A stretch of DNA of 64,000 nt from CAXQZM01 sp965229645 (GTDB lineage Bacteria > Pseudomonadota > Alphaproteobacteria > UBA7985), in the NCBI GenBank assembly GCA_965229645.1, contig OZ245893.1, forward strand, positions 2,542,001 through 2,606,000, in the 5' to 3' direction. Positions within the stretch are counted from its first letter, which is position 1. Every line of letters begins with the position of its first letter. Positions 59,626 to 64,000 of the stretch are shown here, in pieces. The notes beneath the pieces are model-generated. The model made no database searches and was not told the origin of the DNA. It saw only the letters and a program-made list of their open reading frames with translations. The position numbers and the translations under genes are program-made.

Positions 59626-60651
59626 TTAGAACGGGTCCTCGACTTTTCGTGCCAACTCCTCGACATTCTCGGGTGGCCAGTTGGCCACGTCCATGCCCAA
59701 GTGCAGGCCCATTTGCGTCAAGACTTCTTTGATTTCGTTCAAAGACTTACGCCCAAAATTGGGCGTGCGCAGCATCTCGCCTTCGGTCTTCTGCACCAAG
59801 TCCCCAATATAGACGATATTGTCGTTCTTCAGGCAGTTGGCCGACCGAACCGACAACTCAAGTTCATCGACCTTGCGCAGCAAATGACGACTGAACGGCA
59901 AATCATCTTTGGGTTCATCGGCGGCGGTTGCCGCTTGGGGTTCTTCAAAATTGACGAAGCCCGAGAGTTGGTCCTGCAAAATGCGGGCGGCGAGTGCCAC
60001 GGCATCCTCGACCGTGACCGTGCCATCGGTATCGATCTGCATGGTCAAGCGGTCGTAGTCGGTAACGTTGCCAACCCGCGCATTATCGACCTTGTACGAA
60101 ACGCGGCGAACTGGTGAAAAAATCGAATCGACGGGAATGAGCCCGATTGGCGCGTCCTCGGGCCGGTTGGCGGCGGCGGCAACGTAGCCTTTGCCGCGAT
60201 CGACCGTCAATTCCATCGACAAACTGGCACCATCGTCGAGCGTGCAAATGACTTGATCGCCGTTGATGACCTCCACGTCTGCGCCGCCCTCAATCATGCT
60301 TGCGGTAACAACGCAGGGTCCTTGCGCCCGCAGGCGCACACGCCGCGACCCATCGGAATGCAAGCGCAGCGCGATTTCCTTCACGTTCAAAACGATATCG
60401 GTAACGTCTTCACGAATTCCTGGAATCGAAATGAACTCATGCAAAACGCCGTCGATTTGAATGGCGGTAACCGCCGCCCCTTGCAGGGAGGAAAGCAACA
60501 CCCGGCGCAGCGCATTTCCTAAGGTCAAGCCAAAACCCCGTTCGAAGGGTTCCGCGACAACTTTTGCTTTTGCCGTCTGCTCATCGCCGCCGAAATCAAT
60601 GCTTTGGGGTTTGATCAGGTCTTTCCAGTTTTTTTGGAGCAGTGAATCCAA
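59626..60651 (-). CDS. rpoA: RNA polymerase alpha subunit
   Basis: 341 residues. NTD: FERGFGLTLGNALRRVLLSSLQGAAVTAIQIDGVLHEF; CTD: LLRKVDELELSVRSANCLKNDNIVYIGDLVQKTEGEMLRTPNFGRKSLNEIKEVL. The alpha dimer scaffolds RNA polymerase and its CTD binds UP elements and activators. The start is a TTG at 60649-60651, nine bases after AAGGGG; no in-frame ATG upstream fits, which is uncommon for this gene. Confidence 0.96.
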   Translation of the reverse strand: MDSLLQKNWKDLIKPQSIDFGGDEQTAKAKVVAEPFERGFGLTLGNALRRVLLSSLQGAAVTAIQIDGVLHEFISIPGIREDVTDIVLNVKEIALRLHSDGSRRVRLRAQGPCVVTASMIEGGADVEVINGDQVICTLDDGASLSMELTVDRGKGYVAAAANRPEDAPIGLIPVDSIFSPVRRVSYKVDNARVGNVTDYDRLTMQIDTDGTVTVEDAVALAARILQDQLSGFVNFEEPQAATAADEPKDDLPFSRHLLRKVDELELSVRSANCLKNDNIVYIGDLVQKTEGEMLRTPNFGRKSLNEIKEVLTQMGLHLGMDVANWPPENVEELARKVEDPF

Positions 60652-60765
60652 GGTACGTCCCCTTAAATGTTAGGCCCCTCCCAAACAGGCAGGATGGGGC
60701 GATGTTTACGAGTTGCTAGGCCCTCAAAAAATAGCTGGGCCCGATGAGACTAAGGTCGCGGCGCG

Positions 60766-61158
60766 CTAGGCCCGCCGCGCTTTGCGGGGGCGGCAGCCGT
60801 TGTGCGGGATCGGTGTTGTGTCTTTGATCGAGGTAAGGGTGAACCCGACGGACTGGAGCGCGCGCAAAGCCGATTCGCGGCCCGACCCAGCGCCCTTCAC
60901 GTTGACCGCGAGGGTTTTCATACCGTGTTCCATGGCCTTGCGGCCCGCATCCTCAGCCGCGACCTGCGCTGCGTAGGGCGTAGACTTGCGCGACCCCTTA
61001 AACCCCTGCGAGCCCGCAGACGACCAAGCCACCGCGTTTCCCTGAACGTCAGAGATTGTCACAATCGTATTATTGAATGTGGAGTTCACATGGGCAACGC
61101 CCGTGTGAATGTTTTTTCGGTCACGGCGCTTTACGCCGCCACGAGGGGCTGTAGCCAT
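60766..61158 (-). CDS. rpsK: 30S ribosomal protein S11
   Basis: 130 residues. NIHTGVAHVNSTFNNTIVTISDVQGNAVAWSSAGSQGFKGSRKSTPYAAQVAAEDAGRKA and the C-terminal DTTPIPHNGCRPRKARRA are diagnostic. S11 forms the platform of the 30S subunit. Second gene of the alpha operon; 121 bp separate it from rpsM. Confidence 0.98.
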   Translation of the reverse strand: MATAPRGGVKRRDRKNIHTGVAHVNSTFNNTIVTISDVQGNAVAWSSAGSQGFKGSRKSTPYAAQVAAEDAGRKAMEHGMKTLAVNVKGAGSGRESALRALQSVGFTLTSIKDTTPIPHNGCRPRKARRA

Positions 61159-61279
61159 TGGGATGCCTTCCTAGACGATCTGCCATTTGTTCGCAGATGG
61201 TTACTCTCCACCAGGGCCGGAAGGACCCCGATATCAGCAAGCGAAAAGACGCCTCAGCAGGTGAGGCGCCGACGAATTG

Positions 61280-61648
61280 TTATTTTTTCTTACCCGCGAT
61301 TGCGACGGCCTTGCCCTTGCGGGTACGGGCATTGCAGCGCGTGCGTTGCCCCCGGACGGGCAATTTCATACGATGTCGCTTACCCCGGTAGCACCCCAGA
61401 TCGGTGAGACGCTTGATATTCATGCGCACTTGGGTGCGTAACTCGCCCTCCACCGTGTACTTGTCGTCGATCATTTCGCGAATTTTCAACACCTCATCAT
61501 CCGACAAGTCGTTGACGCGGCGGCTCTCATCAATGCCCAAGGCACCTGTCACCTGCTTGGCCGTCGTGCGACCGATGCCAGTAATGTAGGTCAGCGCGAC
61601 ATGAACACGCTTACTTGAGGGGATATTTACGCCTGCAATACGGGCCAT
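61280..61648 (-). CDS. rpsM: 30S ribosomal protein S13
   Basis: 122 residues. ARIAGVNIPSSKRVHVALTYITGIGRTTAKQVTGALGID and the C-terminal GLRVRGQRT-like stretch (LPVRGQRTRCNARTRKGKAVAIAGKKK) identify S13, a head protein contacting the P-site tRNA. First gene of the alpha operon on the minus strand, facing away from adk by 38 kb instead of following it. Confidence 0.98.
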   Translation of the reverse strand: MARIAGVNIPSSKRVHVALTYITGIGRTTAKQVTGALGIDESRRVNDLSDDEVLKIREMIDDKYTVEGELRTQVRMNIKRLTDLGCYRGKRHRMKLPVRGQRTRCNARTRKGKAVAIAGKKK

Positions 61649-61734
61649 TCAAACCTCATTCGTTTTCTTTAGAGTCTTAGAACACACCAGCGGCGCGCCA
61701 CAAATCCAGGCGCACGTCCAGGCGTCGAGCGCGG

Positions 61735-61763
61735 GGTCTAGGCCGCGGACCCGCCCATGTCAA
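61735..61763 (-). promoter_or_regulatory. candidate promoter of the alpha operon
   Basis: On the minus strand TTGACA (61763-61758) and TAGACC (61740-61735) are separated by 17 bp, about 87 bases upstream of rpsM. The -35 is a perfect consensus and the -10 is weak, common in alphaproteobacteria. It lies between rpsM and RPT-A copy 11, so it would have moved with the operon in an inversion. Confidence 0.5.
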
Positions 61764-61787
61764 CGCCTGATTACGAACGCCCTATAC

Positions 61788-61802
61788 CAAGGGTCGTTTG
61801 TG
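61788..61802. repeat. RPT-B hairpin half-site
   Basis: CCAAGGGTCGTTTGT matches one arm of the hairpin at the end of RPT-B copies (CCAAGGGTCGTTTG..). The other arm is missing. It sits 29 bp from RPT-A copy 11 and is probably a remnant. Confidence 0.35.
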
Positions 61803-61831
61803 CGGAGTCAAACCTTCGCGTCGCTGGCATT

Positions 61832-62030
61832 ATACCAGCGGCGATTTAAAATGACTCTTTTATTCGCTGGTATAAGGGCCGCGACTGCGGCCCCCGTAGC
61901 GGCCCCGAGATGAGCTAAGAAAGCGCCTCGGGGTATAAGCGAAGGCCCCGTCGGAGGCGAAACGCGAAGCGTTTCTGCCGAGAGACATAAAACGGCCAAA
62001 AAAAGTGTCAACTTTTTTCGCCGTTGGTAT
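61832..62030 (-). repeat. RPT-A copy 11 (reverse, short class, full length)
   Basis: 199 bp in reverse orientation. It is the RPT-A copy nearest to rpsM (183 bp upstream of the start) and forms an inverted pair with copy 1 after adk. Recombination between these two would invert 38 kb. Confidence 0.9.
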
Positions 62031-62039
62031 TATGCCAGA

Positions 62040-62319
62040 GGCCACAGTGCACGACAGTATTTGCTGAGGGAGCCCATATGTGCTTGCGGTATGGGTATTC
62101 TCGCATTGGCAATGACCTGGGCCACCAAAATTGGATCTGCAAATATTGGAACAGCCCCGAGACCACGAAGGTCTCACGGGCGATACAAAAAGTCTGTCTT
62201 CAGAACTGGGTTCGACGAGCTTAGGCGGCTCATTCAGATGGAACCAGAAAAGGCATGCCAGTATTGGCTTAGGTCACGCCCAAGGACATCCTGAGGAGCT
62301 ACTGTCGTGCACTGCGGCC
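62040..62319. mobile_element. 280-bp element with 20-bp terminal inverted repeats
   Basis: GGCCACAGTGCACGACAGTA (62040-62059) and the complement of 62300-62319 (GGCCGCAGTGCACGACAGTA) match at 19 of 20 positions. Inside is a GAGACC/GGTCTC hairpin near 62159-62175. Frames inside are short and unrelated to known proteins, so it looks non-autonomous. GCCGTTGGTAT, the RPT-A terminus, flanks it on both sides (62020-62030 and 62317-62327), overlapping the right inverted repeat by 3 bp, suggesting an insertion at the edge of an RPT-A copy. Confidence 0.65.
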
Positions 62320-62341
62320 GTTGGTATAGGAAACCTAAGCT

Positions 62342-63091
62342 CTAGTCTACCCGACAATCCAAGGTGAGTCCGCGCAAGCGGCAGTTTGGCACCCATTGCA
62401 AGTAGGCTTCCAGGTCTTCAAGGCGCTCGGCCTCGTCGTCGCTGGGGGTTTCCAAGAGACTGAGTTCCGCCAAATCGTCGGCGGCCTCGCGCACGGCCTG
62501 GCCTTGGGCGCTGATGATTTGGCTTTCAATCCCGCTGATATAGGCGAGAGTCCCCGCGCAGTAGGGTCGCGATGCGTCCAATACCCGGTCGCTTCGCTCG
62601 CACTCCTGAACCCGCCACCCTGGGCTGCATGCCCCGTACGAGAAAAGCCCTCGCGCGGCGGCGCGGGTGTCCTCACGGCCCTGCGCGCTCGTGCAAAAAC
62701 GCTCTGCCCGTGCGGTGGTAAAGGCGGTCCGTTCGGCTTGTGACGGGGTGCAGGCCTGGGGCAAGTCCTGATCGGCATTGCCAAAGGCCGCATAGTCAAC
62801 GAGCTGGCAGTACGATTGCAAGTCCTGGTCGCTGATCGGGCAAATCCCCGTCGGCAAGGCCCCTTGCGCACGCGCCAGCGCAGTAAAGGATAGATTTTGA
62901 CAATAGATCGCGTTGCCCTCGACCCATCCGCTTCGGTGCTGCTCGACATGGCCGCTTAGGATGCGGCTATAGCCTTCGCCTTGTAAGCCCTGTTCGTACC
63001 CGTAGGCGCGCGCGTCGTCTTCGGACAAGCAGGCACTAAGGCCGAGCGGAACGCCGACAAGAAACGCGAGCAAAGTCCATGTGCGCGTCAT
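62342..63091 (-). CDS. DUF2799-like lipoprotein
   Basis: 249 residues. TWTLLAFLVGVPLGLSAC ends in a lipobox (LSAC). The mature part starts EDDARAYGYEQGLQGEGYSR, and GWVEGNAIYCQNLSF follows, which resembles the repeated G-x-x-x-G-x-x-x-YC units of DUF2799. It has about ten cysteines spread along the chain and an acidic helical C terminus. Function is unknown; location would be the periplasmic face of a membrane. Confidence 0.6.
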   Translation of the reverse strand: MTRTWTLLAFLVGVPLGLSACLSEDDARAYGYEQGLQGEGYSRILSGHVEQHRSGWVEGNAIYCQNLSFTALARAQGALPTGICPISDQDLQSYCQLVDYAAFGNADQDLPQACTPSQAERTAFTTARAERFCTSAQGREDTRAAARGLFSYGACSPGWRVQECERSDRVLDASRPYCAGTLAYISGIESQIISAQGQAVREAADDLAELSLLETPSDDEAERLEDLEAYLQWVPNCRLRGLTLDCRVD

Positions 63092-63157
63092 AGATCGCTC
63101 TTAAGAGACGGCGATGGGGAAGACCAGAGGTTCCTGGGCAGCTTGGAACCCACACAA

Positions 63158-63949
63158 TTAAGCGGTGCATGCGCCCGTCACCAAGGTACGACCCGAGGCC
63201 AGTTGACGCCTCAAGTCGTCCCCCAGGCTCTGGTAGTCGGCTTCGGTCACGGGATGAAAGCCGCAAATGCCCAGCCCGCAATCGTGCAGGTCGCCGGTGG
63301 CGAGCGCCGCGCTGGCGGCCCGCAACCCTTCGCGCCAGGCGCTTTCTTGCCTGGGGTCGATCCCCGCAGGCAGGCACAGGGGCGGGGCGGGCAGACGAGG
63401 CGTTTGGGCGATGATCTGGCAATGCGTCAAAAGGCCCTCGTAAGCCTCACCCAACAGACCGAAGCCTTGCGAATCCAGGGCCGCCAAATCGACCCGTCCG
63501 TCGAGCAAGGCCCGCACGCTGGCCTCGTGCCCGCCCGTCACCAACACCCTTGCGGGGTCGGGGTGCCCCGCCGCGTGCCACCAGCGCGCCAGGGCCAAAT
63601 GGCCCGAAACCGATGCCGCCGCGTTCAGCCCCACCTGTAACTGCGCGAACGGAAGGTCGCGGGCCCCATGGTGCCGAAGGATCAAGCTGCAGTACTGCCC
63701 TGGCGCTAAGGCGGAGACCGCAAATATGGGAACCGCGATCGGGCAAAACCGCCCAGGATGGAGCGCGACGTCGCCGCCGCAGGCCCAGGTCAGATCATAC
63801 TCGCCCGACCGCCACAGAGGCTCAAGGTCCCGCGTCCAGAATCTGATCGGCGCGCGAGCAGGCACAAAGCCGCTGAGCTGCTGCCAAAACCGGCGCCACC
63901 GCGTCGCCTGGCCCGCGTATTCGTACCATTGCACGGCAAAGAGTCTCAT
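63158..63949 (-). CDS. PhnD/SsuA/TauA-like substrate-binding domain protein
   Basis: About 263 residues. RFWTRDLEPLWRSGEYDLTWACGGDVALHP, ALAPGQYCSLILRHHG, LQVGLNAAASVSGHLALARWW and VTGGHEASVRALLDGRVDLAALDSQGFGLL follow the lobe pattern of phosphonate/phosphite-type binding proteins. No signal peptide is present, so it may be a cytoplasmic relative or use an unrecognised export route. The ATG at 63949 (MRLFAVQWYEYAG) is preferred over a TTG six codons upstream. Confidence 0.65.
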   Translation of the reverse strand: MRLFAVQWYEYAGQATRWRRFWQQLSGFVPARAPIRFWTRDLEPLWRSGEYDLTWACGGDVALHPGRFCPIAVPIFAVSALAPGQYCSLILRHHGARDLPFAQLQVGLNAAASVSGHLALARWWHAAGHPDPARVLVTGGHEASVRALLDGRVDLAALDSQGFGLLGEAYEGLLTHCQIIAQTPRLPAPPLCLPAGIDPRQESAWREGLRAASAALATGDLHDCGLGICGFHPVTEADYQSLGDDLRRQLASGRTLVTGACTA

Positions 63950-64000
63950 GGAATGTTCATGTCGCAATTTTTCTCTTTACGAAAGCCCTCAAGTATGTTT

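Noticed and set aside
23245..62030. Repeat series considered as a CRISPR array
   Set aside because: The units are 160-265 bp, occur in both orientations, are spaced by kilobases with genes between, and no cas genes are present.
62061..62367. Small frames within the 280-bp TIR element
   Set aside because: They are under 80 codons, overlap each other and show no transposase motifs.

Overview
The window is about 62-65% GC and reads as a chromosomal piece of an alphaproteobacterium, probably marine. The pointers are an ATP12-type F1 assembly chaperone, the mltA-Smr-XRE neighbourhood, the rplQ-rarA-crcB-rluC-atp12 order, and a methylated-amine cluster (dmm, mgsABC, gmaS) of the kind known from marine alphaproteobacteria. 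Genus cannot be named from the sequence alone.

Layout. 1-16.3 kb: dusA 3' end, a MATE exporter, small housekeeping genes, a solitary m5C methyltransferase, a taurine/nitrate-type ABC importer with an oversized permease, a glutamine-synthetase-like ligase plus RidA, mdh, mltA, Smr and XRE genes. 16.5-23.2 kb: the spc ribosomal operon from rplN to adk, without the usual S10 genes upstream. 23.5-57.6 kb: accessory and metabolic genes: an RNA helicase, a zinc ABC importer, a GH4 glycosidase with two-subunit aconitase X, a HipBA module beside a P-loop kinase, ettA, a TRAP binding protein with a ThiM-ThiE fusion, divergent dimethylamine and methylamine operons, Fe-ADH, katG, dapB, atp12, rluC-type, crcB and rarA. 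57.7-61.7 kb: the alpha operon (rpsM, rpsK, rpoA, rplQ) on the minus strand. 62.3-64 kb: a lipoprotein and a binding-protein-like gene.

The most striking feature is a family of about 200-250 bp repeats built of hairpins, here called RPT-A. There are eleven copies, all between 23.2 and 62.1 kb. Two inverted copies sit exactly at adk and upstream of rpsM. Flipping the 38 kb between them would rebuild the canonical adk-rpsM-rpsK-rpoA-rplQ-rarA-crcB-rluC order, so the ribosomal superoperon seems to have been split by recombination between the repeats, or by an assembly error at them. Other copies lie inside the dmm, mgs and alpha operons, abut stop codons, and supply the C-terminal codons of a pseudouridine synthase.

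A second family (RPT-B) has three copies. One lies in the spc operon, and one carries a 118 bp TIR element with a 5 bp target duplication, whose empty site is visible in another copy. A 280 bp element with 20 bp inverted ends follows the RPT-A copy near rpsM, and palindromic repeats are inserted in frame in the helicase gene.
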